Shown piece by piece: positions 1-8,219 of a stretch of 17,769 nucleotides of DNA. Source of the DNA: Aureococcus anophagefferens (Eukaryota > Sar > Pelagophyceae > Pelagomonadales > Pelagomonadaceae); assembly GCF_000186865.1 (NCBI RefSeq), contig NW_008705591.1, forward strand, positions 187,132 to 204,900. Direction: 5' to 3'. Made by a program: the position numbers and the translations under genes. The notes below the pieces were generated by a model, which worked only from the letters and a program-made list of their open reading frames with translations, did no database searches and was not told the origin of the DNA. Positions within the stretch are counted from its first letter, which is position 1, and the number at the start of each line of letters is the position of its first letter.

Positions 1-355
1 AATGAAATTCCCATTTCATGGGAATTACTGGTAATTACTGCCCTGTATTCTCCCCCTGGCGGCTGGGGGCGTGGGGCCGGACGTGCTGCAGGTAGCCCCG
101 CTATACGGGGAGCAGTGGTAGCACGGTGGAACAAACCATAGCCCGTTGAAGGTGGCACACAGGGTATTACCCTAGTGGGGCTAGCCTAGGGGTCTCTGAA
201 AAACTAGTACTAGTCTAGGAGAAATAAGCGGGAATATCCGCCTGAGCGTTCCAAGCCTGAGGTGACTTCTAGGCCAGGTTATCTGACACTGCCCACTTAC
301 TCACTATCACCGCAGCGCCCTCCAAGTTAGCAAGCTCAGGTCGAGGCCCATGCTG
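1..355. other. Intergenic left edge, no gene seen
   Basis: No reading frame with a recognisable product is visible. It lies downstream of the stop codon of the minus-strand acyltransferase. Two small structures are present: a perfect 8-bp hairpin (AATTCCCA at 6-13, TGGGAATT at 19-26, 5-nt loop) and a 12-bp palindrome ACTAGTACTAGT at 203-214. Neither is long enough to assign a function; the hairpin is too far away to be the acyltransferase 3' end with any certainty. Confidence 0.5.
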
Positions 356-2019
356 TCACACCATGCTCCTCGCCAACATTGCACCGGGCGCTGCTTTGGC
401 GTGCCCGAGGGTGCCATACTTGGCGCCTGAGTTGGTCATTCTCGCCGCGGCATAGGCGTCAAGCTGCTTGCGCAGGTGCGCGCCCACAGGCACGGATATG
501 AAGTAGTGGGTGAGGAAAGCGCATACGAAAAGTGTCACAGGCAGGACAATCTGGAATGTCCAGACGCCATAGGGGGCCTTTTGGTAGGCACCGTAGCTCA
601 CACCAAAGGGCGCTCGGCCTTGTTCTGTGTACAGCGTGTCCTTGTCCGCGGCGGCGTGGTAAGCGGCCCCAACGAGGTGAAAAACGACGGCCTGGAGGAT
701 ATATTGCGCGTAGGATATCGCTCCGAAGTACTGTAGCCAGGGTCTCTTGAAAGCTGCGGCGGTGGGATCTGTCTCTGAACAGAGGCCAACTATGATCAGC
801 GCGTTGAGGGGTGCGAGACCGCCATTGTGAATGAAATAGAAACGTCCACCCGCGTACTCGTCGTCGTACAACTTCATGCCCGAGATGCCCTCGACGCTGC
901 AATTGAGCGCTGTGAGGACATAGGCAGTGTAGCCAACGGTCGCCCCATGGTTCACCAGCCAGCGCAGCGCGACGGCGAACGGAACGGAACCCGAATTGAC
1001 GACTTCGAGTGCCTCTCTTGTCGGATCGGCACCGCGGATGCCACAGCGGATGCCAAAATCAAGGTATATGCGCGCAAGGACCATGCCAAATGCGAAAGTG
1101 TGCACATACATGAGCGGGTTGTAGCGGTAGAAATCATGGGGTGCATCTGCATGTGAGAGACCACGAAACCACATGTCCATGCCAGCACCGCCAGAACATG
1201 CCCAAAGGCCGACAGCAGTCGGCACGAGCGCCTGGCGCGGCAGCCGACGAAGGATGCGATACAGCGGCTTGAAAAGGATCCAGTAGAACGCCAACGCCGA
1301 CATAAACCACGCGGGGACGTTCCAGTGGATGGCCATCGCGTAAAATTTACCGCCCATGCGTCCATCTTGTTTCCCATATTTGGCACAGATCATGTTCGGC
1401 CACCAAGCCTGGGTCAGCGTTAGATGCATCCCATAATTAACCCAGTCCTGCCACGTCGCGTAGTTAAAAGCACTGGTACCTATCGAGAGCACACATTGAA
1501 GCCGCTTCAGGATAGAAACAGTTCGCGCCCGTGCCTCGAGCAGCCCAAGGCAGGGAGCAAAATATAGGTTCAAGGCTGCGCCTAATGAAACACTCCTATC
1601 TCGGAACGCTGTTCGGTGCCAGCGAGGTTGAAAAGAACTAGGACCAAAGACAAGAGGTACGCAGGGTACGTGTTCGTGAGCCTCTCGGCAACATACTGCC
1701 ACGTGGGTTTCAAGTCGTCTGGCATCGAAGATGAAAGCCGCGCCACCGCAAGGACAAACCTACCAGCGCGACAGGAGTTCTTGCAGAATCACAAGCCGCC
1801 GAACGCTGTAGCGAACCCAGAGAGGATAAAAAAATACTGGGTCAGAAAGGTGCCGAAGCGAAAAATGCGTATCGCCGAACGTTTCTCAGATTCGCTCACG
1901 TCGATACCTGCCCATTGATAAATACCCCCACCATTTGGGGTGTAGTAGTGGTAGGCCACAATCCAGCACGAAGCCACGTAACGCGAAAACACCAGGGAGT
2001 CGAACCGCACGCGTCCCAT
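356..2019 (-). CDS. Acyltransferase-3 family membrane protein, interrupted reading frame
   Basis: Multi-pass membrane acyltransferase of the OafA/YrhL (acyltransferase-3) type, which moves acyl groups onto carbohydrate or lipid acceptors; the substrate is not predictable. The first piece (2019-1789) starts at an ATG and carries the TM1 core with the conserved histidine (VAYHYY, His24) and the FFILSGF motif. After an in-frame TGA at 1791-1789 the same frame stays open and encodes ERLTNTYPAYLLSLVLVL, matching the family's R..YP.Y segment. The rest is in another frame, ending at 356: WQDWVNYGMHLTLTQAWWP, then many hydrophobic helices to a soluble tail. There is no C-terminal SGNH domain. The TGA could sit in a very short intron (a 33-nt GT-AG interval, GTGATTC to GGTAG, would restore the frame), and the later frame change (about 1600-1500) needs a second intron or is a frameshift. 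Family assignment is firm; whether the gene is intact is not. Confidence 0.8.
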
Positions 2020-2070
2020 TTGGAAAGAACAAATTTAGAAAGAGACGTGACGCGGTGGATATAGAAAAAT

Positions 2071-2316
2071 TTACAGGCGGTAGAGAGATAGAGAGTTTTG
2101 TATCTCCCTAGTGGCTCGCTGGTACAGAGCCACCCAATATCCTTTCCCTTCCTTGATACTTTCTAACCCTGCTATAGTCGCGTCCCGCACTGTAATAGAC
2201 GGAAAGTCTTCTGGCAGATCCTCTGCCCGTTCGTCCAGTAGCCCCGGCCCCCGGGGTCCGTATACTACGGCAGCTGGGGTGACGTGAGGATAACAGAGAC
2301 GCCGGTGTACCGCCAT
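2071..2316 (-). CDS. Hypothetical small ORF, 81 aa
   Basis: ATG-started 81-residue ORF on the same strand as, and just upstream of, the acyltransferase. I do not recognise it. The central part (ERAEDLPEDFPSITVRDA) is acidic and looks protein-like, but codon third positions are mixed, unlike the GC-ending codons of SEC12 or the PH gene. It could be a small gene, a fragment of an old mobile element, or chance. It has no signal peptide, membrane segment or known motif. Confidence 0.2.
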   Translation of the reverse strand: MAVHRRLCYPHVTPAAVVYGPRGPGLLDERAEDLPEDFPSITVRDATIAGLESIKEGKGYWVALYQRATREIQNSLSLYRL

Positions 2317-2439
2317 TGCTTAACCTCGATGGTTCACCCTCGGACGGCAGGGCAGCCCCATCAGGCTGCTTCCCCGTCCCGGAGTTTACTATCTCGTTAT
2401 TTCAGGAGCCCTTACTATTGTAAACTCCGCGACGATTGG

Positions 2440-2467
2440 TATCTTTTTCTTTTTCTTTTTTTTTTAG
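2440..2467 (+). promoter_or_regulatory. Polypyrimidine tract and probable 3' splice site before the PH gene
   Basis: A near-pure T/C run (2448-2465) ends in AG at 2466-2467, the classic form of a 3' splice site. The PH reading frame is open from 2468, immediately after it, and closed just before it by the TAG itself. If used, it would splice an upstream exon or 5' UTR exon onto the codons from CAA at 2468. I could not identify the upstream exon or donor. Confidence 0.5.
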
Positions 2468-2500
2468 CAAGCGGGCACTCCGACGACCGAGTCGGTGGTC

Positions 2501-3307
2501 ATGCACGGACCCCACGACAAGTTACCCGATGGTGCGCTCCAGCGCGCGGGCGTGCTCTACAAACGGTCAGACTTCCTCAAGGATTGGCAGCCGCGACATT
2601 TTAAGCTCGAGGGCTTCTACCTGCGGTATGCCTTGCCGGATTCCCCGCTGACGGTGAAGAAGGCGCTGGACTTGGCACTATGCAAGATCACGCGCTGCGA
2701 TGCGCCCGTGCGCTCCAGGGGAGCGCAGAATTTCCACCTCCTTGTCGTGACGAAGATCGGAGCCGGCATTGAATGGACGCTCGGAGCACTCCACGCGCGC
2801 GAGGCGGACGAGTGGGTCTTGGCACTCAAAGCTGCAGCCGGCAAGGCCACGCGGCGCGTAGTCAAAGGTGTCCAAGATGAGCGGCGCGCCGAGCTGTGTA
2901 AAGGTGTCCAAGATGAGCGGCGCGCCGAGCTGTGTTGCGCCCCGTCGACCGAGTCGCTGCCCACCGCGGCTCCTGCGTCCACGTTGAAGACCGAGGGTCC
3001 TCGGCGGCGTGCGCTTGCACGCAAAAAGAGGCCGAGCGTCGCCCCAGCACCAACACCGGCCGTGGATATGGTCGCCAAAGTGGCGCCCGCACTGTCGAAT
3101 ACGCACCTCAAGCCCGGTGCCGCATGTCTGCCCTCGCCGCAGAGCAAGAGGCGACATTTCGTTATCCTCGGATTTCTCGCTCCCTCAGTCATTTACATTG
3201 CATGCGGCGCGCATCCTGGCATCCAGCCGCTCCGCGGCGCCATATTTTTTGCATCACTCCTCGCCGTCGGCGTGAAATCGTCTTTTTTACCGGCGGCCAC
3301 CTCATAG
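2501..3307 (+). CDS. PH-domain protein with C-terminal membrane segment
   Basis: 268-residue protein from the ATG at 2501; in-frame codons are open back to 2468, so a spliced N-terminal extension is possible. Residues about 14-115 form a pleckstrin homology domain: AGVLYKRSDFLKDWQPRHF is the beta1-beta2 pattern, IEWTLGALHAREADEWVLAL is the terminal strand plus alpha-helix with the near-invariant Trp. PH domains bind phosphoinositides or proteins at membranes. A basic, Ala/Pro-rich linker follows, with an exact 12-residue tandem duplication (KGVQDERRAELC twice). The C-terminus has two hydrophobic stretches (HFVILGFLAPSVIYIACG and LRGAIFFASLLAVGV), suggesting a membrane anchor or hairpin. Codons mostly end in G/C. 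Convergent with SEC12. The PH assignment rests on pattern recognition; the ligand is unknown. Confidence 0.75.
   Translation: MHGPHDKLPDGALQRAGVLYKRSDFLKDWQPRHFKLEGFYLRYALPDSPLTVKKALDLALCKITRCDAPVRSRGAQNFHLLVVTKIGAGIEWTLGALHAREADEWVLALKAAAGKATRRVVKGVQDERRAELCKGVQDERRAELCCAPSTESLPTAAPASTLKTEGPRRRALARKKRPSVAPAPTPAVDMVAKVAPALSNTHLKPGAACLPSPQSKRRHFVILGFLAPSVIYIACGAHPGIQPLRGAIFFASLLAVGVKSSFLPAATS
2864..2935 (+). repeat. Perfect 36-nt tandem duplication inside the PH gene
   Basis: Two identical 36-nt copies (2864-2899 and 2900-2935) begin AAAGGTGTCC and end GAGCTGTGT. The length is a multiple of three, so the frame is preserved and 12 residues are duplicated directly after the PH domain. No mismatch separates the copies, which suggests a recent slippage or duplication event. 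Confidence 0.97.
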
Positions 3308-3921
3308 TCTCGCGCCAGCGCCCTTTTTCGAGATATCCTTTTCTTTCGGCGGGGAACGTCACGCGCGATAGGTGGGGCCTGCGAAGGCGTGCGAGCGATG
3401 TCCCGTGTGTCGCGTGTCCATCGAGGGCAGCCTGCATCGCGTGTATACGCCGCAAAAATGCCTACGGCGAAATCGTGTTGGGCGCGCCGGAGCCGGCCGC
3501 ACTTCCGAGCGCGGGAAACCCGAGATCCGCGCCGACGTCGTCGTAGGCCGCGGGTGTCGCTACATATATATGCTAGTCCTGATTAGCCAACTGTGCGCTT
3601 CGCCCAATCAGAGAGCATGAGTCTCCGATCTCGCAATCAAAGACCGCGCCCGCTCGTGCAGTCTGGCTTAGCGCATCTCGCAGCCTCTCCGCCCCCAGGC
3701 TTGTCACAGCCGCATTTGGACCGCCCTAAGCTGCCAAACGTGCCGTTAAAAACGCTGCTGTCGGTCCATCCACATTGGTTTCGACTTGGAGTATTTTCAC
3801 AGCCCCTCCTCGCAGACGCTTAGTCGCAGGTGTCACCCGGCCCCCACCCCCTCCCGTCGGCCGAACAAGTTTAGTCGGCGTAGGGTCTTTCTCAAAAACC
3901 GCGAAGGTCTTAAGTGCTTCC
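3308..3921. other. Convergent intergenic region, no gene seen
   Basis: About 610 bp between the stop codons of the PH gene (+) and SEC12 (-). Several open frames cross it, but all are arginine-rich or low-complexity translations without a recognisable domain. It should contain both 3' UTRs. A short TATATATA run occurs at 3563-3570. Confidence 0.5.
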
Positions 3922-5349
3922 TCACACGAGACGGAGCTGGAACAGGACCGCAGCGAGGGCGACGATCGCGGCGAAGAATAGTGAAAGGCAGAGTGGGGTA
4001 AATATGGACGCCACAGCGTCTGGCGTGGCGACAATCTTGTAGTCGGCGGATGCAGAAAGTACCCTCGGTGGTATGGTGGGTAACGTCTTGGCCGTTGCCC
4101 ACACGAGAGCAGTGACGGGAAGATCGTGGACTTGGCTACTGGCGCGAGGCGCTAGAGTGTCGGCGTCGAAGAAGGCAACCTCACCCTCGACCTATGTTCG
4201 GAGTGATGCCTCAGCGCGCTCGAAACTACGGCGTCGACGCCGACCACGACGGTTCCGACGGCGACATGATCGCCATGGAGACAAAGCGCGGAGACTGGGT
4301 GCTTGGAAATACGCTGCGAGACTCGGAGCGTCGCGTCGAGGACTTGAGTGTCGCCATTGGTTGGGGCGAGGTCCCATGTGGCAGCCTGAGCTGCGCCACG
4401 CGACGCAGAATGGACGCCTGCGTGGAAACGCCGCGCATCCGATATAAAATTTCGCCCGGATGGCGCCCTCTCTCATCACAGACTTGGACGGAGAAGCTCA
4501 GAAGATTCGCATAACCTCGAGGAATAGTCTTGCGTTCTAGCGCCGCTGGGCGCTCAACAGCGCGCTATCTCCGACGAACTTGCAGCCGCGCACAATGATC
4601 TTGTTCGCGTTGAAGTTGCGGCGTTGCTTGATGTGCCGTGACGCTGGCGGCGGTGGCATGGCGTTCGCGGCGTTAGCGACACAGAGCAAGGCGCCGGTAC
4701 CGACGCTCCAAACCTTGCAGGTGCCGTCCTTCGACGACGTCGCGAGGAGATGGCCGCTCGGCGAGAATGCGCAGTCCGTCACGGGCGCGCCGTGACCACC
4801 GCCGCAAGTTGTCGCGAGGACACAGGCGAAACGAGGCGCTGCGCACGCCGCGATGGCCCCGCCCCGACGCTCGACGACCCAGATGCGCGGCACGCCATCT
4901 TCGCCGCCGGTGGCGATGAGTTCGCCGGCTTGCTCGTCGAGGACAGTCACACAATTGATGCTCGGATCACAATCCTTGAAATCGGCGACGTAGTCCTCGG
5001 ACACGACGACGATGCTTGATTCTCTTGGCCCCGCGATCATCCCGGGCGCCAGCGATACGAGCGCGCAGAGCCTGAACGATTTGCCGAACACCGCGACGAG
5101 CACGGCGCAGCCGCGAAACACCTGGACGCCAGAGCAGAGCTCGTCGCCGGTGTCCAGCTTGCACAGCTCCAAGAGCCCGCTCTCGTCGAGGTCCGCGGCG
5201 ACGATGGCGTTTCCGACGCCCGTCTTACTCGAGCCGCCGCCGCCGCAGTAGATGATGCGGTGGGAGGGCACCTCCAAAGTTGATGTCGACGCCTCACCGA
5301 GGCACGCAACGCCGAAGATGGGACCCGACACACCGTAGAAGCGGGCCAT
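3922..5349 (-). CDS. SEC12: SEC12/PREB, Sar1 guanine nucleotide exchange factor
   Basis: ER membrane WD40 protein that loads GTP onto Sar1 to start COPII vesicle formation. The ATG at 5349 (MARFYGVSGPIFGVACLG) gives the family's usual N-terminus; the upstream in-frame codons fall into a repeat element and are rejected. Residues 36-48 carry GGGGSSKTGVGNA, the glycine-rich potassium-binding K-loop region diagnostic of Sec12. WD40 blades follow (CAFSPSGHLLATSSKDGTCKVWS). The first frame ends at 4537 (GDSALLSAQRR). The protein resumes in another frame (WDLAPTNGD, HPVSALCLHGDHVAVGT), then, across a 59-nt intron, EGEVAFFDADTL, HDLPVTALVWA, LSASADYKIV and a C-terminal helix SIFTPLCLSLFFAAIVALAA before TGA at 3922. 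Blade order and anchor match human PREB and plant Sec12. The junction between about 4540 and 4420 needs one more intron whose sites I could not fix. Codons mostly end in G/C. Confidence 0.87.
4192..4250 (-). other. SEC12: Intron of SEC12 (59 nt)
   Basis: On the minus strand the exon ends ...GTC GGA ACC at 4251, the intron runs GTCGTGG to ACATAG, and the next exon starts GTC GAG GGT at 4191. Removing it joins AVGT to VEGEVAFFDAD, the exact continuity seen in Sec12 proteins (LGLGT..G.V in human PREB). Without it the anchor exon lies in a different frame. Phase 0; deduced by eye. Confidence 0.8.
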
Positions 5350-5426
5350 GGAAGAGTAACGTCTGCTCACCAAGCGACCTGAGGGCCAAAACTGGTGAAG
5401 CTGACTTCTCAAAGCGTGTTTGATCC

Positions 5427-5453
5427 TATCCGCGCTTCGTGCAATTTGGACCA
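5427..5453 (+). repeat. Left 27-bp inverted repeat arm
   Basis: Exact reverse complement of 6313-6339. A second copy of its inner 11 bases (AATTTGGACCA) follows at 5460-5470, a 17-nt period. In the minus-strand frame upstream of SEC12 the arm reads VQIARSAD. Confidence 0.95.
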
Positions 5454-5669
5454 CTTTGTAATTTGGACCATGGGGAGAGCCACACGATGGTCCGCCTCTG
5501 AGGGCTGTCTCGCGGCCGGTTCTTGGTCGCCTTCGGCGCGGGTTCGCAGTCGCGCGCCCCCGGGCACTCCCTGGGGGCGCGGCGCTCGAAGTCCCTGTCG
5601 GATTTGGTCTCGGAGGGACCGATTTCGGGCTGCCCATCGGGTGGCAGCGCCGCGGCCTTGGCGGTGAGC

Positions 5670-6344
5670 ATGCGGGGGCGACGCGCCGCGGCGTTGGGGC
5701 GCCGCGGGTCGATGGGGACGACGCGCCGCGGGACGACGACGGGGGGACGGGCGCCGCGCCGGGGCGCTGCTAGACGCGCAGCGCGCGCGCGCGCGCTTGC
5801 GCCCGCTCCAAAGAGTCCGACAAAGAGCCCCATGAAGAAGAAGCAGAAGTCGATCACGGACGGTCCGGCGGCCGCGCTCGGGGCCGCGCGGCGCGGCGCC
5901 AAGCTCGTCATCGAGCCCCGCGGGGCCTACAATGCCACGTCGAAGCTCCACGACTTCGACGGGGAGTGCGGCGCCGCCAACCGGCTGAGGATTCGGCCGA
6001 CGCTGCTAGCGACGGCTCCGACGGCGAGCTCGCGGACGGCGCCGATGACCCATGACTCTGCGATGCCCGCCAGGCCGCAGCTACCGACGAGTGCGGGCCC
6101 GCGGAGGCCGATCCCGCTGGGGTGGTCCAAATTACAACCTCCTCGAAACCCATGGTTTCGTAGTAGGACCACAGGACGACTTCCCGGGCGCACCCGCCCG
6201 CGAGCTTCGGTGTCCTCCCAGATGCGAGGGGTCCCTCGGGGATGGTGGCTCGGCGGCTCCTGTGGTTTTGTTCTTCAGCTCCGCTATGTTGATCCTAAAG
6301 TTGATGTTTTCTTGGTCCAAATTGCACGAAGCGCGGATATGTGA
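5670..6344 (+). CDS. Hypothetical ORF inside the inverted-repeat segment
   Basis: The first in-frame ATG is at 5670 (224 residues); the open frame begins earlier but only with a non-ATG codon. The middle part (about 5820-5985) has nearly all codons ending in G or C and reads like a real basic protein (SPMKKKQKSITDG, AKLVIEPRGAYNATSKLHDF). After about 5985 the GC3 signal moves to another frame, where GAG at 5987 starts an acidic tail (EDSADAASDGSDGELADG) ending at TGA 6053-6055. So the true product may be spliced or frameshifted and end at 6055 rather than 6344. I do not recognise it; it may be cargo of the element. Confidence 0.35.
   Translation: MRGRRAAALGRRGSMGTTRRGTTTGGRAPRRGAARRAARARALAPAPKSPTKSPMKKKQKSITDGPAAALGAARRGAKLVIEPRGAYNATSKLHDFDGECGAANRLRIRPTLLATAPTASSRTAPMTHDSAMPARPQLPTSAGPRRPIPLGWSKLQPPRNPWFRSRTTGRLPGRTRPRASVSSQMRGVPRGWWLGGSCGFVLQLRYVDPKVDVFLVQIARSADM
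6313..6339 (-). repeat. Right 27-bp inverted repeat arm
   Basis: Exact reverse complement of 5427-5453. It forms the last codons (VQIARSAD) of the plus-strand ORF 5670-6344, whose stop TGA lies just outside the arm, so the same peptide is encoded inwards-out at both ends of the segment. Confidence 0.95.
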
Positions 6345-7111
6345 AGTGATGTCAAAGGACCCAGGACTCCAGCTGTAAAAATTTATTAGGCGTGCGCCTT
6401 ACATTCAGCTACATATAGTACAGTACCATCCGGGGGTATTTTTTGGCGGCCGTGACGCCCTCATGTGGAGTCTATTGCCTTAGCTTAGGTCTGAAGGGAA
6501 AGGCTTCTGCCACGTGCCCGGCGGGGCGGAGGCGGGCCAGGGGCGAGGCGGGGGCGAGCCGGGGACCTAAGGGCAGGCAGCCGGGAGGCTGCCCTTGAGT
6601 GTGAGGTCGACGGTGAGGTTCCAGTGTGGGAAACGACTGGCGCGCGCCATAGGAATTATTAATTATTCATCGGCGGTCGCCCGACGGGAGGTCCTCAAAG
6701 AGGTCCTCCGTCCACCGCGCGCGCGGGGGTCACGCCGGGAACCAAATTGAGGCAAAATTGGTGACTTATCATGATGGCCCCGGCCAGGCCGCGCTCTCAA
6801 GTTAGCGCGCTAAACATATCACCTGAGGCGTTTTGAGAGGTTGGGGCCGTTGGTTCGGGTCGGGAACCGGATGATATATCTTCAATGTGCAGTGACACTT
6901 CCCCCCAACGGCCGTGGGAAAACTCGTTTATATTATTCGTTTCTCACACTGTGAGGTTCGGAGCTACCATGATAAACGGGGACTATCGAGGTCTGAACGC
7001 GAGTGTGATTAAGCACAATCAAAGTGCGCTTGGCGATAGGCCAGCTATCTATGGAGCCTACATTCCGCCCCTTGGGCTATGCTACCCTAACTCGGGACTA
7101 TGCTATCCTCC
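6345..7111. other. Non-coding region with short repeats and hairpins
   Basis: No convincing gene in about 770 bp. Visible structures: a perfect hairpin GGCAGCC-GGGA-GGCTGCC at 6576-6593 within a G-rich stretch; a direct repeat of AGGTCCTC around 6689-6708; an AT-rich GGAATTATTAATTATTC near 6651-6667; and a GGCCGTTGG/CCAACGGCC pair around 6844-6914. A plus ORF at 6885-7229 has no recognisable domain and overlaps the next exon-like block. Confidence 0.4.
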
Positions 7112-7540
7112 CTATGCCTCCTCGGTCTCGGCGGGCGCGGCGTCGTTGCGCTCGGCGATGCAGCCCTTCTTGCGGCAGACCGTGCGCTTGATGTCGCCGC
7201 ACGTCAGAAAGCGTCGTCGGCCCTCTTGAGGGCCCGCGGGGCCGCGCAAAGGCCGTCGTCGCGCGCCTCCGGTCCGGGGCTCGGAAGAGCCCCACGCGGC
7301 GGCCGTCGGCGTCTTCGCGATCCAGGGCGACTCGCCCCACACATGCAACCGATCGGCTCCGCATCGTAGGACCTTCGACGTCCGCATCGACGCCGGCTCT
7401 CGCGCGAACCGGCCGCCGCCCCGATTCGCGCAGTCGCTCGAACGGTCCCGCGCGGCCGCCGTCGTCATCTCGCTCGCCTCGGACCACTTGTCCGCGCAGT
7501 CCCACCGGTACCCGAGCCTCTCGACCCCCGTCGCCGCGAA
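7112..7540 (-). CDS. Unidentified exon-like coding block, GC3-rich
   Basis: The minus-strand frame ending at TAG 7112-7114 has two stretches in which almost every codon ends in G or C: about 7540-7370 (FAATGVERLGYRWDCADKW, then SEASEMTTAAARDRSSDC) and 7205-7112 (TCGDIKRTVCRKKGCIAERN, then an acidic end APAETEEA). This third-base signature is the same as in SEC12 and is absent in the other frames, so it is probably coding. The middle (about 7330-7210) is less clear and may be an intron. There is no ATG at the left; the frame remains open upstream but becomes arginine-rich low complexity, so the 5' boundary is unknown. Paired cysteines (TCGD, VCRKKGC) could be a metal site or disulphides. I do not recognise the family. 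Confidence 0.4.
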   Translation of the reverse strand, partial: FAATGVERLGYRWDCADKWSEASEMTTAAARDRSSDCANRGGGRFAREPASMRTSKVLRCGADRLHVWGESPWIAKTPTAAAWGSSEPRTGGARRRPLRGPAGPQEGRRRFLTCGDIKRTVCRKKGCIAERNDAAPAETEEA

Positions 7541-8219
7541 AATAGGTGCGCGCGCGCGCGAGACGGCCGCCGGGCGGGCGGCCCGAGAGCGCGAGCGCCT
7601 CCGGCCGCCGGCGGGCCGCGCGGCCCGGGCCGGCGCCGGTTCGAACGATGATCCCCCGAGACCCCTCGTTCGCCGCCCCGCTCGACGCCTCGGCCGCGAC
7701 AAGTACGCGAACCGGCGGCGGCGGGTCGGGCCCGCGAAGACGTCGATTCGAGCACGCGTGCGGTCGCGATCTCGCCCCCTGGGGCGCGGCCCGCTGCGTC
7801 GAGGCGTCCATCGGGTAGGTCTGCGTGGCTCCACAGCGTTTTGTCGCGGCACGACACGTTGCCGCAACGAACGGCTGGCTCGCCGACGTCCCGAACATCA
7901 TCAAATCCGCGGATCGACGCCAAATGCGACCGCTGCGCGCCCTCGACGTCCCCGAACGTCGTGTTTTTTTGCCTCGCGCGACGGACCTAGGTCACCTACG
8001 GCCCCGGGCACCGGTGGTAGACCCCCAGGGGCCGCGTGTCCTCTGGGGCTGTCGCAGACGGCCTCCTCGGACCAAGGGTTCTAAAAAACGAAACTCTGCT
8101 ATCGACTGCTGCGGCGCGTGATCTTGTGTCTCCGAAGGGCGTCCTCGGCAAGTTCTGGCCTGTCTGTGGTGCGGGCTTCGCAAAAATCGCGTCGCACCAA
8201 CCTCGGCGACTCCTGAATC
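7541..8219. other. GC-rich region upstream of the VHS-GAT gene, no assignable gene
   Basis: Open frames on both strands are long only because the sequence is very GC-rich; their translations are Arg/Pro/Ala low complexity. A (GC)n run lies at about 7548-7560. The last 100-200 bp are less GC-rich and should hold the VHS-GAT promoter and 5' UTR. Confidence 0.4.

Larger units (their letters stand above)
2020..2500. other. Divergent intergenic region between acyltransferase and PH gene
   Basis: About 480 bp between two genes that point away from each other, so it should contain both promoters. It holds a small minus-strand ORF (2071-2316), a short AT-rich stretch near 2050-2075 and a strong pyrimidine tract ending in TAG at 2467. 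No TATA box can be assigned with confidence. Confidence 0.4.
5427..6339. mobile_element. Inverted-repeat-bounded segment (about 0.9 kb) upstream of SEC12
   Basis: A perfect 27-bp inverted repeat closes the segment: left arm 5427-5453 (begins TATCCGCGCTTCG), right arm 6313-6339. Nested inside is a 15-bp inverted pair (5456-5470 and 6123-6137). All four sites share AATTTGGACCA or its complement. This nested layout resembles terminal and subterminal transposase-binding repeats of DNA transposons, but no obvious target-site duplication flanks it (TTTGATCC on the left, TGTGAAG on the right) and no transposase is recognisable inside. It sits 77 bp upstream of the SEC12 start codon. It could be a non-autonomous element or a local inverted duplication. 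Confidence 0.6.

Noticed and set aside
1789..1791. In-frame TGA of the acyltransferase read as selenocysteine
   Set aside because: The family has no catalytic cysteine or known selenoprotein member, no SECIS-like element was identified, and a further frame change must be explained as well.
2617..3192. Long minus-strand ORFs antisense to the PH gene
   Set aside because: Ala/Arg/Ser-rich translations that mirror the GC-rich coding strand; no domain.
5350..5637. N-terminal extension of the SEC12 frame upstream of the ATG at 5349
   Set aside because: The 96 extra codons fall into the inverted-repeat element and arginine/proline-rich low complexity; Sec12 proteins begin shortly before the Y-P/GPIFG-type blade, matching the ATG at 5349.
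5409..5951. Minus-strand ORFs across the inverted-repeat segment
   Set aside because: Arginine/proline low complexity; third-base bias favours the plus strand in the middle of the segment.
7098..8084. Several long ORFs on both strands in the GC-rich block
   Set aside because: Length is explained by stop-poor GC-rich sequence; only one minus frame shows a coding third-base pattern.
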